Shown here: positions 30,242 through 39,003 of the stretch, piece after piece
How positions within the stretch are numbered: the stretch's first letter is position 1
Layout: each line of letters begins with the position of its first letter
Source of the DNA: Croceivirga sp.
GTDB taxonomy: Bacteria > Bacteroidota > Bacteroidia > Flavobacteriales > Flavobacteriaceae
Reading direction: 5' to 3'
Assembly (NCBI GenBank): GCA_028284665.1
Contig: JANQRG010000029.1
Location: 61,190 to 125,189, forward strand
Length of the DNA stretch: 64,000 nt
Program-made: the position numbers and the translations under genes
Notes under the pieces: model-generated
Databases searched by the model: none
What the model was told of the DNA's origin: nothing
What the model saw: only the letters and a program-made list of their open reading frames with translations

Positions 30242-31348
30242 ATGAAAAAACTACTGGGCATTATTGTTCTATTTCAGTTTTCATTATCCATTCATCCCCA
30301 AGTGGGTCAGATAACCGGTGAGGCACAGTTGCGGTTATCGCCTGTTTGGGTGCGTGTTGCCGATGTGAACGGAGAAAAAGGCTCCGTTGAAAGTGCAGAA
30401 TTCTCACGAGACGGTACGCGTATAGTTACGGGTACTAAATTCGATAATAGCGTTATCATGTGGCGTACAAGTGATGGTTCCGAACTTTGGCGCGCCTATG
30501 CTTCTGAAGAGATTGAGCGGGTAGCTTTTTCACCAGATGACAGGGTCGTGGCGGGTGTGAGTGAGGACTATCTGATTACCTTTTATGACGCCGATACCGG
30601 TAGAGAAATTAGAAGAATTGAACTTGAAACAGCGGCAGATGGTCTCGCGTTTGCCAATACAAAGAGGATTCTTGTATCGGGTCAAGAAAAAATAAAACAA
30701 AAAGACGGTACCAAAATAGGCTACATAAGGGCCTATGATATGGAGACTGGAGAATTGATGTACAAAGTAAATCATGGCGAGACCGTAAACGAGATTCAGT
30801 TTACCGCAGATGATACTTATTTTTTGAGTGCTGGTATGAATTCTGAGGTTAAAATATGGGAAACCGACACTGGCAAATTGATTAGGACCCTCACCCCTGG
30901 CCGTGAATTCGGTTTTGTGTGTGGCTTTTTTTCTCCCGATGGTAAATACGTAGTGGCCTCAGGGTTTAAGGGGGATATTTTTTTATGGGATTTTGCTACA
31001 GGTGAACTGCTTCGTGAATGGAACACAAGTGGGCGCAAGATAGAGACCTTGGCTTTTACTGCCGACGGACGATATTTGTTATCGGCCGGAAACGATCCCT
31101 ACATTCGTGTGTATCGTACTTCGCAAATACTAAATCCAGTGGGCAAGGTGCCCATCGCATATGCCGTGCACGCTAACGATCAGGCAGAATATATCGATTT
31201 CAATGCCGATAGCAGTTTTTTGACCAGTGCACACCAGGATGGTACCGTGCGGTTATGGACATGGATGAGTGAAGATCAAGGGGTCAATGCCATTATGCAT
31301 AACGCTGTGAAAAAGACCCAAAGTGATGCCAGGAAGAAACAAAAGTAA
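30242..31348 (+). CDS. Exported WD40-repeat beta-propeller protein
   Basis: I choose ATG at 30242, giving 368 residues that begin MKKLLGIIVLFQFSLSIHPQ, a signal peptide. An ATG at 30110 lies inside the receptor gene. Repeats of the form AEFSRDGTRIVTG..DNSVIMWRTSDG, FTADDTYFLSAGMNSEVKIWETDTG and FSPDGKYVVASGFKGDIFLWDFATG recur about every 40 residues, giving six or seven propeller blades. WD40 propellers are protein-binding scaffolds, and no catalytic motif is visible. It lies 95 nt after the receptor gene and may share its transcript. Its role in the island is unknown. Confidence 0.82.
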   Translation: MKKLLGIIVLFQFSLSIHPQVGQITGEAQLRLSPVWVRVADVNGEKGSVESAEFSRDGTRIVTGTKFDNSVIMWRTSDGSELWRAYASEEIERVAFSPDDRVVAGVSEDYLITFYDADTGREIRRIELETAADGLAFANTKRILVSGQEKIKQKDGTKIGYIRAYDMETGELMYKVNHGETVNEIQFTADDTYFLSAGMNSEVKIWETDTGKLIRTLTPGREFGFVCGFFSPDGKYVVASGFKGDIFLWDFATGELLREWNTSGRKIETLAFTADGRYLLSAGNDPYIRVYRTSQILNPVGKVPIAYAVHANDQAEYIDFNADSSFLTSAHQDGTVRLWTWMSEDQGVNAIMHNAVKKTQSDARKKQK

Positions 31349-31496
31349 AATAACCCTGCCTTTCAACATAAGCGTAATCGATATAGATTATAAGGTTTTG
31401 TTCATCTTTCAATTGTGATTACAATGATCAAATTTGAATTTTCACCAAATGAGCTATTTGAGAAAAAGAAAGTTTTAACCCAAAAAGATGCTGTAA

Positions 31497-32102
31497 ATGA
31501 AAATATTAGGTATTGCCGCCAATTTTTATGATAAGGATGCACCACGGCAACCACCGCCAAAAGACCTCAACATTTTTGTCAAAGTCTCCTCATCACTGGC
31601 GAAAGGAAAAGTCTTTCACTACCCAAGATGGAGCCAAAACGTCTGGCACGAGATGGAACTAGTGCTTAGGATCGGTAAAAAACTCAAAAACATATCGGAA
31701 AAGGAAGCCACCACCGTCTTTGACGGAATAGCTTTAGGAATGGACTGGACTGCAAAAGACTTGCAACTGAAAGCTAAAGAAAAAGGTTGGTCGTGGGCTT
31801 TTGCTAAAGGGTTTGATGAGGCTACCTTTCTTTCCGATTTCTTTCCCGTAAACCACTTTGGAGACGTGGAACAATTGGACCTCACTTTCAAGATTAACGG
31901 CCAAGTGGCTGAACAAGGCAATATTAGCGATTTAAAGGCCAATTTTGGCCAGATTATTTCGTACTGTTCAAAATGTATGACGTTGCACCCAGGGGACCTC
32001 ATTATGACCGGTGCTCCTCCTTCACCAGGACCCATTCAAATTGGTGATGCCTGTGAGGGATTTATTGGAGACCATAAACTATTGGATTTTAAAGTAGTGT
32101 AA
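31497..32102 (+). CDS. Fumarylacetoacetate hydrolase-family protein, compact FAHD1 type
   Basis: 201 residues. The metal site is visible as WHEMELVLRIGK (H-E-x-E) and the later GIALGMDWTAKDLQ aspartate. The C-terminal MTLHPGDLIMTGAPPSPGPIQIGD is the family signature. Members hydrolyse or decarboxylate beta-keto acids such as acylpyruvates and oxaloacetate, and some act on keto-sugar acids made by enolase-superfamily dehydratases. That last role would fit this island. It lies 3 nt before the cytochrome c/dehydrogenase gene, so the two form a unit. Confidence 0.87.
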   Translation: MKILGIAANFYDKDAPRQPPPKDLNIFVKVSSSLAKGKVFHYPRWSQNVWHEMELVLRIGKKLKNISEKEATTVFDGIALGMDWTAKDLQLKAKEKGWSWAFAKGFDEATFLSDFFPVNHFGDVEQLDLTFKINGQVAEQGNISDLKANFGQIISYCSKCMTLHPGDLIMTGAPPSPGPIQIGDACEGFIGDHKLLDFKVV

Positions 32103-32105
32103 TAC

Positions 32106-33671
32106 ATGCGTATTCTAATTTTTAGTATAACCATAATCTGCTTTACCTCATGTAAAAAGGAGACTAAAAAAGTGGATTTGGTCGCTGGAGCAACCTTGTA
32201 TGAAGCAAAATGTGCCGTATGCCATCAGTTGGATGGTAACGGTATCAAGGGAGTGCATCCCCCTGTTTCCAATACACCATGGGTCAATGGAAGCAAAGAA
32301 CGTCTCATCAATATTGTACTTCATGGATTGGAAGAACGCATACGGGTGAAGGGAGAGATGTATGACAATGTAATGCCTGCAATCCCAACACTTACAGATG
32401 AAGAGATCTCCAATGTGCTGAGTTATGTACGAAATAGTTTTGGGAATGAGGCCGCCAATATTACAATAGAGGAAGTGTCGGCGGTAAGGGCTGGCAAATC
32501 CTTAAACGAACCTTTGGACCTTTCTGCCGTGACCCCGGTTACCGATTATGCGAACCGAAAACGTAAAGAACGCATAGAAAGCAGAGTGGGTAGTGCTTAC
32601 AAAGAAAAAAAGGTACGATTGCACCAGATTGACGTTCCCGAAGGTTTTGTAATTGAGGTTTTCGCAGAAGGTTTAGAAAACCCAAGGTCATTAGCTTTAG
32701 GTGAAAATGGAACCGTATTTGTGGGTTCTCGGCGTAACGAAACAGATTTTATCTATGCTATCCGCGATGTAGATTCAGATGGCAAGGCAGATAATGTTCG
32801 AAAAATTTCAAATGGATTAGAATGGAATCCAATGGGGGTAGCCATGCTCAGTAAAGATCTGTACGTGGCGGAAATCCATAGAATAGTACGTTACCGGAAC
32901 ATTGAAGATCACCTGGACAATCCTCCAGCTCCCGAACTTGTTTTCAACTATCCGCCAGAAAAGAAGCATGGGGACAAGTACATTCGTTTTGGGCCAGATG
33001 GTAAATTGTATGTGCCTGTAGGTGCCCCATGTAACGTGTGTTTGGAAAAGAACCCGATTTTCTCCTCGATCACAAGAATAACACCAGAGGGTAGGGATTT
33101 TGAAATTGTTGCCCATGGCGTGCGGAACAGTAGGGGATATGATTGGCATCCCATCACTGGAAAACTTTGGTTTAGCGACAATGGAAGGGATCTTATGGGG
33201 GATGACCTGCCCCCATGCGAAATCAATGTAATGCACCGCGAAGGAGACCACTACGGATTTCCCTTTTGGCACGGAAACAATATCAAAGATCCCGATTATG
33301 GGGATCAAAGACCCTCAACGGATTTTGTTCACACCACCTTTGACCTTTTAGCGCATGCCGCACCTGTTAGTTTGAAGTTTTATACGGGAGAAATGTTTCC
33401 AAAAGAATACCGAAATTCTATTTTGGTATCGGAACATGGTTCTTGGAACAGGACCAAAAAACAGGGATATCGCATAATGAAACTGACGGAAAAGGATGGA
33501 AAGGTCACTTCTTATGAACCTTTTATCACCGGATGGCTCAACGAATCCAAAAACGATGCATGGGGAAGGCCGGTTGATATTCTTCAACTTCCGGACGGTT
33601 CGCTGCTGTTGAGTGATGACTACGCCGGTGTTATCTATCGCGTAAGCTATTTAGGGAAAACCACAGAATAG
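32106..33671 (+). CDS. Cytochrome c fused to sugar-dehydrogenase-type beta-propeller, lipoprotein
   Basis: 521 residues. The start MRILIFSITIICFTSCKKE is a lipoprotein signal with the lipid-bearing Cys after Thr-Ser. A cytochrome c domain follows with heme site C-A-V-C-H (AKCAVCHQLDGNG) and a distal Met in the NVMPAIP stretch. From about residue 178 a PQQ/sorbosone dehydrogenase-type propeller begins (VPEGFVIEVFAEGLENPRSLALGENGTVFVGS). Such fusions oxidise sugars or alcohols in the periplasm and pass electrons to the respiratory chain. The substrate cannot be told. It is the last gene of the plus-strand half of the island. Confidence 0.87.
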   Translation: MRILIFSITIICFTSCKKETKKVDLVAGATLYEAKCAVCHQLDGNGIKGVHPPVSNTPWVNGSKERLINIVLHGLEERIRVKGEMYDNVMPAIPTLTDEEISNVLSYVRNSFGNEAANITIEEVSAVRAGKSLNEPLDLSAVTPVTDYANRKRKERIESRVGSAYKEKKVRLHQIDVPEGFVIEVFAEGLENPRSLALGENGTVFVGSRRNETDFIYAIRDVDSDGKADNVRKISNGLEWNPMGVAMLSKDLYVAEIHRIVRYRNIEDHLDNPPAPELVFNYPPEKKHGDKYIRFGPDGKLYVPVGAPCNVCLEKNPIFSSITRITPEGRDFEIVAHGVRNSRGYDWHPITGKLWFSDNGRDLMGDDLPPCEINVMHREGDHYGFPFWHGNNIKDPDYGDQRPSTDFVHTTFDLLAHAAPVSLKFYTGEMFPKEYRNSILVSEHGSWNRTKKQGYRIMKLTEKDGKVTSYEPFITGWLNESKNDAWGRPVDILQLPDGSLLLSDDYAGVIYRVSYLGKTTE

Positions 33672-33809
33672 GAGATTAGATTCCTGTTACCCTGGACCAG
33701 CTATCTGGCTAATGGGCATTGTTTTTCTGACGTGAAGTGCATCAATACCAAAAAAAAGCCCCATCCAACAAATTGAATAGGGCATTGCACTTGAAAAAAA
33801 ATCAACTAA

Positions 33810-35033
33810 TTAGACTCTGTATTTTTTTACTAGTGATGGGTCGGGGTCCATTCCCAGACCAACGACTGCGGGAGCATCTATCATACCATTCTTTATAGGA
33901 AATGGTTGTAGTGTAGGATTAAAATCTCTTGCTTTGGCTGGATAGGTCTCCAATATCTTGGCATTGGGTATTGAAGCGAGGGCGTGCACATTCATATGTG
34001 CATATCCGTGGGGCGCTATCTCAATATGATAAGCGGAACAAACTGCCGCAATTTTTCGCATCTCCGTAAGTCCACCCCCTTTAATAGTGTCGATGTTGAC
34101 GATATCGCAAGAGTGGTTTTCCACCAAATCCCTGGCACCCCATCTCGTGTATTCATTTTCGCCGGCTACGATTGGTATGTTCAGTTCTTCCCTTACCTCG
34201 GCGTTGCCGCGCCAATCGTCCGGGGCCACGGGTTCTTCAAACCAATATAAATCAAGGTCTTCTACCATTTTACCAAACCGGATTGCTTCGTAGGCAGTGT
34301 CGTAGCCATTGTTGGCGTCTACCATCACCCTTGCGTCGTTACCTAAGGCTTTGACCACTTCTTTTACTCGTTGGGCATCCTCCTTGGCATCTAGAAAACC
34401 TACCTTCATCTTTACCACATTGTATCCCTCTTTAACATAACCTTCCATTTCTTTTACCAAATCCACATTGGTCTTTCCTTTAGCATAATAACCACCGGCA
34501 GCATAAACAGGGATTTGCGCTCTAAAATTTCCCAATACCTTATGTACAGGAAGCTGTAGGGCCTTTCCAACGATATCCCAAACACAGAGGTCTACAGAAC
34601 CTATTGCGTGAATCTCCTTTCCTTTGGCAACGGGTTTCCTATTGTGAAAGAACATATGATGCCAAACCTGTTCAGTGTTCATCAAGTTGAGCCCTTTGAT
34701 TTTTTCAGCAAATCCCAGAGTTGTCGAAGAAACCCCTTTCATACCGGACCAACCGATGATACCTTCGTTGGTGGTTATTTTTAAAAACGAACTACTGGGA
34801 TATCCTCCTCCGGAAGATTTTATGGCATTCCAGGTCTTTGGCGTTTTTTTGGGAAACCTTAGTTTAACGATTTCCACATCCTTAACGCCGATGTATTGTA
34901 TAGCGTCTTTAACAGAACTCTTAAGGCTGGGCTCCACATACTCTGTATAACGTTCACCGGCCATGGCCGGACTTGCCATAAGTGCTCCTGCTCCGAGTCC
35001 CAGATTTTTAAGGAATTTTCTTCGTTGTTCCAT
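33810..35033 (-). CDS. Enolase-superfamily enzyme, mandelate racemase subgroup, Tat-exported (third copy)
   Basis: 407 residues. The start MEQRRKFLKNLGLGAGALMA is a strong twin-arginine signal, ending near PAMAG. Metal ligands are D239 (VDANNGY), E266 (FEEP) and E292 (AGENEYTRW). The acid/base residues are K208-M-K210 and D315/H342 (APHGYAH). With a true K-x-K and the HGYAH block it is distinct from the first two copies and nearer to galactonate/gluconate-type dehydratases, though I cannot fix the substrate. It is transcribed after the TauE-like permease and lacI on the same strand, 151 nt beyond, and may have its own promoter. Confidence 0.88.
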   Translation of the reverse strand: MEQRRKFLKNLGLGAGALMASPAMAGERYTEYVEPSLKSSVKDAIQYIGVKDVEIVKLRFPKKTPKTWNAIKSSGGGYPSSSFLKITTNEGIIGWSGMKGVSSTTLGFAEKIKGLNLMNTEQVWHHMFFHNRKPVAKGKEIHAIGSVDLCVWDIVGKALQLPVHKVLGNFRAQIPVYAAGGYYAKGKTNVDLVKEMEGYVKEGYNVVKMKVGFLDAKEDAQRVKEVVKALGNDARVMVDANNGYDTAYEAIRFGKMVEDLDLYWFEEPVAPDDWRGNAEVREELNIPIVAGENEYTRWGARDLVENHSCDIVNIDTIKGGGLTEMRKIAAVCSAYHIEIAPHGYAHMNVHALASIPNAKILETYPAKARDFNPTLQPFPIKNGMIDAPAVVGLGMDPDPSLVKKYRV

Positions 35034-35184
35034 TAAACAGTTTAGAGTAATACGTAAACGGGGATACTTACCCTTAACGAGGATTTTTTTTGTCGAAATA
35101 GCAGATTAGGATTGCACCTTTTTATACGTATACAATAGTGGGCTCCCTTGGATTCCAGTTTTCTTCCCCTGGATAAACAATATC

Positions 35185-36018
35185 TCACAATAGCCCAAAT
35201 ACCATTTTAAGGCATAAGGCTCCCATGACCACACCGAATACGAGCCGTAAGCTGTTTGCGGAGGCTTTTTGTGCAACTTTCACGCCAAGCGGTGCCCCGA
35301 ATAAAATCCCAAGAGAAATTGGAGCAATCAAGCTTAAAGAGATATACCCAAATTGATTGGGAAGAATAGCATCAATGACCGTTGTAGAAAAGATATTAAG
35401 ATAGCTTAAGCTCACAGCAGTGGCCAGTAGTGTGATGACCCCAATGGATATGGAACTTGCTTTCTTAATTGCCATTTTGAACAGGTCTGCTAAGGCCGGT
35501 ATAACAATAATACCACCGCCGAAACCGGACATTGCAGTGGTGGCGCCTGTGAGGATTCCAACAACGGCAAAGGCACTTTTCGATTTGGAAACCTTGGGTT
35601 TCTCATGCGATTCCGAACCGATATTCCGATAAAAAAGAAAACGAATGGAAACCAATAGTACCAAGAAAGCGAAGAGTATATCAAAATACAGTTTATTGTA
35701 CCATTGCGCGTTTTTCACCACTTCCGACAAACAAAAGCCTACTACGGCTGCTGGAATACCAATCCAAAGGGTTTCTTTATAATGAAAGTTTCGAATTCTT
35801 AATTGACGGTAACTTACAAAGAGCCCATTGAACACAGTAATGGCCAAGGAGTGCGCAATAATGAACTTTACCGCTTCCTGTGATTCAATAGCGTATTTCA
35901 TAAAAAGCATATCGAATGCAGGTATTAGTATTACATTTCCGCCGGTGCCCAACAATCCGGAGTAAAAACCTGTGGCCATACCCAGGAAAACCGCTAATAA
36001 AAGAAGCTCTAAACTCAT
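35185..36018 (-). CDS. TauE/SafE (DUF81)-family permease
   Basis: 277 residues with about eight hydrophobic segments. The family mark GxxxGFYSGLLGTGGNVILIPA opens the first half. It is repeated in the second half as LTGATTAMSGFGGGIIVIPAL. Relatives export sulfite, sulfoacetate or other small organic anions, but many are uncharacterised. Its ATG overlaps the stop of the uxaC relic by 4 nt, so it is coupled to the lacI unit. A sulfatase in the same island makes sulfate/sulfite handling a possibility; this is only inference. Confidence 0.85.
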   Translation of the reverse strand: MSLELLLLAVFLGMATGFYSGLLGTGGNVILIPAFDMLFMKYAIESQEAVKFIIAHSLAITVFNGLFVSYRQLRIRNFHYKETLWIGIPAAVVGFCLSEVVKNAQWYNKLYFDILFAFLVLLVSIRFLFYRNIGSESHEKPKVSKSKSAFAVVGILTGATTAMSGFGGGIIVIPALADLFKMAIKKASSISIGVITLLATAVSLSYLNIFSTTVIDAILPNQFGYISLSLIAPISLGILFGAPLGVKVAQKASANSLRLVFGVVMGALCLKMVFGLL

Positions 36019-36164
36019 ATAAGAAACGGTTTGTTTACTGCCATATTTTCGGGTAAAAAACGGTTGTGGTGGTCTATTGCGGGGTAGTTTGCAGTAGTAT
36101 CATGATAAAGGATTCTGGTAAAATCATTGGTCAGTAAAAAGTCCCGAGTTACAAAGTTTTTCAT
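36015..36164 (-). pseudogene. uxaC: Relic of uronate isomerase uxaC (N-terminal fragment)
   Basis: A 49-codon frame from ATG at 36164 (an in-frame ATG at 36203 adds 13 codons and overlaps the lacI stop by 4 nt). The sequence FVTRDFLLTNDFTRILYHDT and then PAIDHHNRFLPENMAVNKPF follow the N-terminus of UxaC (FLLxxxxAxxLYHxYAxxxPIxDYHCHLPPxxIAxNxxF). The metal-binding H-x-H has become H-N-R. The frame stops just after this block, so about 400 residues of the usual roughly 465 are missing. The fragment keeps 4-nt overlaps with both neighbours, so it may survive only as a translational link to the permease gene. Confidence 0.7.
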
Positions 36165-36199
36165 GAAGTCTCTTTCGTTAGCTTCGTTTGGGACAAGAA

Positions 36200-37225
36200 T
36201 CAATCATTTCTAAGTGAGGACGCCCTTACGACTAATTCTGGTTGTAAAACCGTTCTTTTTGGATGGGGTTTTTTATTAGGGTGTTCCAACGCATCGAAAA
36301 AAAGCTGTGCGGCTACATGGCCCATTTCCAAAGGAAATTGTTTGATGGAAGTCAATGGAGGGTCTGTCAAGTTTGTAAATTGTTCGTTACTAAAACCTAC
36401 TACGCCTACATCCTCGGGAATACGTACTCCCTTTTTCTTAAGGACTTGCATAGCACCCGCAGCGGCGTAGTCGCTGGAAGAAAAAATAGCATTGAACACT
36501 ATACCTTGTTCAAGTATTCTGGTAATCCCTTGAATCCCGTCCTCTAACTGCATATCTCCTCGACTTACCAAGCCTTCGTCAAATGGAATACTATGATCGC
36601 TGAGTGCTTGTCTATAGCCACGGTACCTCTCTTTGTATATGTTTACTGCATTTACCGTAGTGAAATGGACTATTTTACGATATCCCTGCTTAATAAGGTG
36701 TTCAGTGGCCATGTACCCTCCAAGGTAGTCATCGATAATCACTTGGTTCGTTAACAGTTCGTCCGTAGTCCTGTCAAAAAGAACTAAGGGAACACCTTTG
36801 TCAATCACATTTTGGTAATGTACCAAATCTCTGGTGTTCTTTCCCAAAGAAGCTATTATTCCATCCACTCTTGCACTGAGGAGGGCGTTAAGGGTAGAGA
36901 CTTCATGTTTTACAATCTCATTGGATTGACTAACCACTACGCGGTAATTCAAACCGTAAGCGACTTCCTCAATGCCCCGAATAACGGCCGAGAAGAAAGT
37001 CCTGTCAATAATTGGTACTACAACACCTATAAGTTGGCTTTTCCCACTTCTTAGGGCCGAGGCAATGTGATTGGGTTGATAATCTAGCTCATTGGCCTTA
37101 TCCGTCACGGCCTTTTTAGTAGCCTTACTGATTCTTGGATCATTTTTTAGTGCCCGCGAAACAGTGGAAGCAGTGATATTAAGTTTCTTCGCAATATCAT
37201 GAATGGTTGCTTTTTTAGATTTCAT
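36200..37225 (-). CDS. LacI-family transcriptional regulator
   Basis: 341 residues. The helix-turn-helix is at residues 7-27 (TIHDIAKKLNITASTVSRAL), and the hinge helix PNHIASALRSG is present. The periplasmic-binding-protein-like effector domain follows (IGVVVPIIDRTFFSAVIRGIEEVA, VGVVGFSNEQFTNLTDPPLT). It should bind palindromes of the form TGCAATCGATTGCA: two copies lie in its own upstream region and a perfect one lies on the ECF sigma promoter. Proximity to the uxaC relic and GH28 gene suggests a uronate-type inducer. It is divergent from the GH28 operon and heads a minus-strand unit with the relic and the permease. Confidence 0.93.
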   Translation of the reverse strand: MKSKKATIHDIAKKLNITASTVSRALKNDPRISKATKKAVTDKANELDYQPNHIASALRSGKSQLIGVVVPIIDRTFFSAVIRGIEEVAYGLNYRVVVSQSNEIVKHEVSTLNALLSARVDGIIASLGKNTRDLVHYQNVIDKGVPLVLFDRTTDELLTNQVIIDDYLGGYMATEHLIKQGYRKIVHFTTVNAVNIYKERYRGYRQALSDHSIPFDEGLVSRGDMQLEDGIQGITRILEQGIVFNAIFSSSDYAAAGAMQVLKKKGVRIPEDVGVVGFSNEQFTNLTDPPLTSIKQFPLEMGHVAAQLFFDALEHPNKKPHPKRTVLQPELVVRASSLRND

Positions 37226-37320
37226 GGATGTTTGGGAAAAAAATTAAACGGAACAGATGAGGGTGTTTCAATTTACTTTGCTTTTACCGGAAATAGCCGA
37301 ACTAAATGTATGAATTTTAA

Positions 37321-37334
37321 TGTAATCGATTGCA
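37321..37334. promoter_or_regulatory. Second LacI-type operator (one mismatch)
   Basis: TGTAATCGATTGCA, the palindrome with one base changed. It lies 96 nt upstream of the lacI ATG and 97 nt left of the perfect site, a spacing that could allow looping between the two. Confidence 0.6.
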
Positions 37335-37400
37335 CGATGTCAAAGCAAACGCTAAAATGGCTAAAGACGTTATAAAATAAATAAATAACATTCAATACAT

Positions 37401-37432
37401 TTGTTTTTGTCGATGGCTAATTGCTATAATTT
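37401..37432 (+). promoter_or_regulatory. Promoter of the GH28 operon
   Basis: TTG at 37401-37403, a 21-bp spacer and TATAATTT at 37425-37432, close to TAnnTTTG. The LacI palindrome core begins two bases later, the same arrangement as at the sigma-factor promoter. Confidence 0.55.
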
Positions 37433-37450
37433 ATGCAATCGATTGCATAA
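37431..37450. promoter_or_regulatory. LacI-type operator of the GH28 operon, 20-bp perfect palindrome
   Basis: TTATGCAATCGATTGCATAA is fully self-complementary. It overlaps the predicted start site of the GH28 operon, 104 nt before the ATG. The core is identical to that at 24737-24750. The rest of the 327-nt lacI/GH28 gap (37226-37553) holds no other recognisable element. Confidence 0.82.
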
Positions 37451-37553
37451 AGCTGAGTAAAAGTTTTAACACTACACCTGGGGAATGACCGAAAGTTATA
37501 CAACTTACTTGTGTAGAATTATGTTGACTATATAGCGTATCAAGAATAAAAAC

Positions 37554-39002
37554 ATGAAAAAAGTCTCTGAATTTGTAAACAGAAATCGGTTATATCGAAG
37601 TTTGTTTAAGGTAGGTACCTTTGGTATATATGCGTTTTGCCTCTTGCCAGGCAGTTGTGGATCCAAATTGGAAAAAACTGATTTTGAGAACACTATTGAA
37701 CAACATTTGGATTCTGCATGGAACGTAACCATGCCCAAAATATTGAAGAATATAGTACCTCCTAGCTTCAAAACCGATACGGTTATCGTTGCGAATGGTG
37801 ATGGATTTGTTGAGCGTCTGAATGATAGCGTCGCTATTCTTTCCCAAAGAGGTGGGGGTGTTGTGCATATCCCAGAAGGTGTTTACAAAGTAAAAGGACC
37901 TGTCTTACTTGATTCTAATATCAATCTTAATCTCGCAGAAGGCGTTGAACTGATTTTTTCAAACAATCCAAATGACTACCTTCCTGCGGTCAAGGCCCGC
38001 TGGGAAGGTACTTTTGCTATGAACTATTCTCCCTTGATCTATGCCGTGGGCAAGACTAACATCGCTATCACTGGAAAGGGGGAAATCAATGGAAACTGCC
38101 AGGATACTTGGGGGCAATGGAAACCCAAACAAAATCCTGATAAAAAGAGTATAAGACAATATGGCAATGATAAGGTACCACTTTCCGAAAGGATTTTTGG
38201 TGATGGTCATTATCTGAGACCGACGGGTATCGAGTTTATTGAGTGCAAGAATATTTTGCTCGAGGATTTCACCATTCATCATACTCCGTTCTGGACTATT
38301 CATCCGGTGCTTTCGGAAAATATAACTGCGCGTAGGCTCAACATCCAGATGGGCGTCCGTAATGATGATGGCATCGACCCGGAACACTGCAAGAATGTGC
38401 TCATCGAAAAGTGCACTATTAACACCTGGGATGATTGCATCGCCATCAAAGCGGGCCGGGACCAAGACGGGTGGAACTATCCACCCTCAGAAAACATCAT
38501 AATACGTGATAATGATTTTACAAACGTAGTAGGTAGTGGATTCTGCATTGGATCGGAAATGAGTGGTGGGGTCCGCAACGTGTTTGTAGAGAACAACACA
38601 TTGCACGGCAGCGAAAAACATGCCTTTCAGTTTAAAAGCAATCCTGATAGGGGCGGTTTTATCGAGCAGGTCTACATGCGAAATATGAAGGTGTTGGCTC
38701 CTGTATCTTATGGTTTTGAGTTTACCACTGACTATTCGGGTTGGCGTGGCAATGAGCATTTTGTGAAATACAATGATTTTTATTTTCAAAATATCGAAAT
38801 GGAAGCAGCTACGAAGATTTCAATTACGATAAACGGTAGGGAAGAAGAAAACATCCACAGGGTGTTCATGGAAAACATTATCATAAAGAAATCTCTCGCT
38901 CCCATGATTGTGAATCATGTTGAGGATTTAGTGCTGAACAATGTATCAATCAACGGAAAAACCATAACCAAAGAAGACGTTACTACTGAAAAACAAAAAT
39001 AG
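37554..39002 (+). CDS. Glycoside hydrolase family 28 (polygalacturonase-like)
   Basis: 482 residues with a hydrophobic leader and a possible lipid-bearing Cys (LLPGSCGSK, about residue 35). The right-handed beta-helix catalytic motifs are N270-D-D272-G-I-D275, D293-D294-C-I-A-I and G327-S-G-F-C-I-G-S334 followed by EMSGG. The usual third motif in GH28 is G-H-G, so the active-site His is Ser328 here. The usual R-I-K is Q-F-K. The aspartates remain, so hydrolysis is possible, but the substrate may not be ordinary galacturonan. It is the first gene of a four-gene operon under the LacI operator, 2 nt before the next gene starts. Confidence 0.87.
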   Translation: MKKVSEFVNRNRLYRSLFKVGTFGIYAFCLLPGSCGSKLEKTDFENTIEQHLDSAWNVTMPKILKNIVPPSFKTDTVIVANGDGFVERLNDSVAILSQRGGGVVHIPEGVYKVKGPVLLDSNINLNLAEGVELIFSNNPNDYLPAVKARWEGTFAMNYSPLIYAVGKTNIAITGKGEINGNCQDTWGQWKPKQNPDKKSIRQYGNDKVPLSERIFGDGHYLRPTGIEFIECKNILLEDFTIHHTPFWTIHPVLSENITARRLNIQMGVRNDDGIDPEHCKNVLIEKCTINTWDDCIAIKAGRDQDGWNYPPSENIIIRDNDFTNVVGSGFCIGSEMSGGVRNVFVENNTLHGSEKHAFQFKSNPDRGGFIEQVYMRNMKVLAPVSYGFEFTTDYSGWRGNEHFVKYNDFYFQNIEMEAATKISITINGREEENIHRVFMENIIIKKSLAPMIVNHVEDLVLNNVSINGKTITKEDVTTEKQK

Positions 39003-39003
39003 A

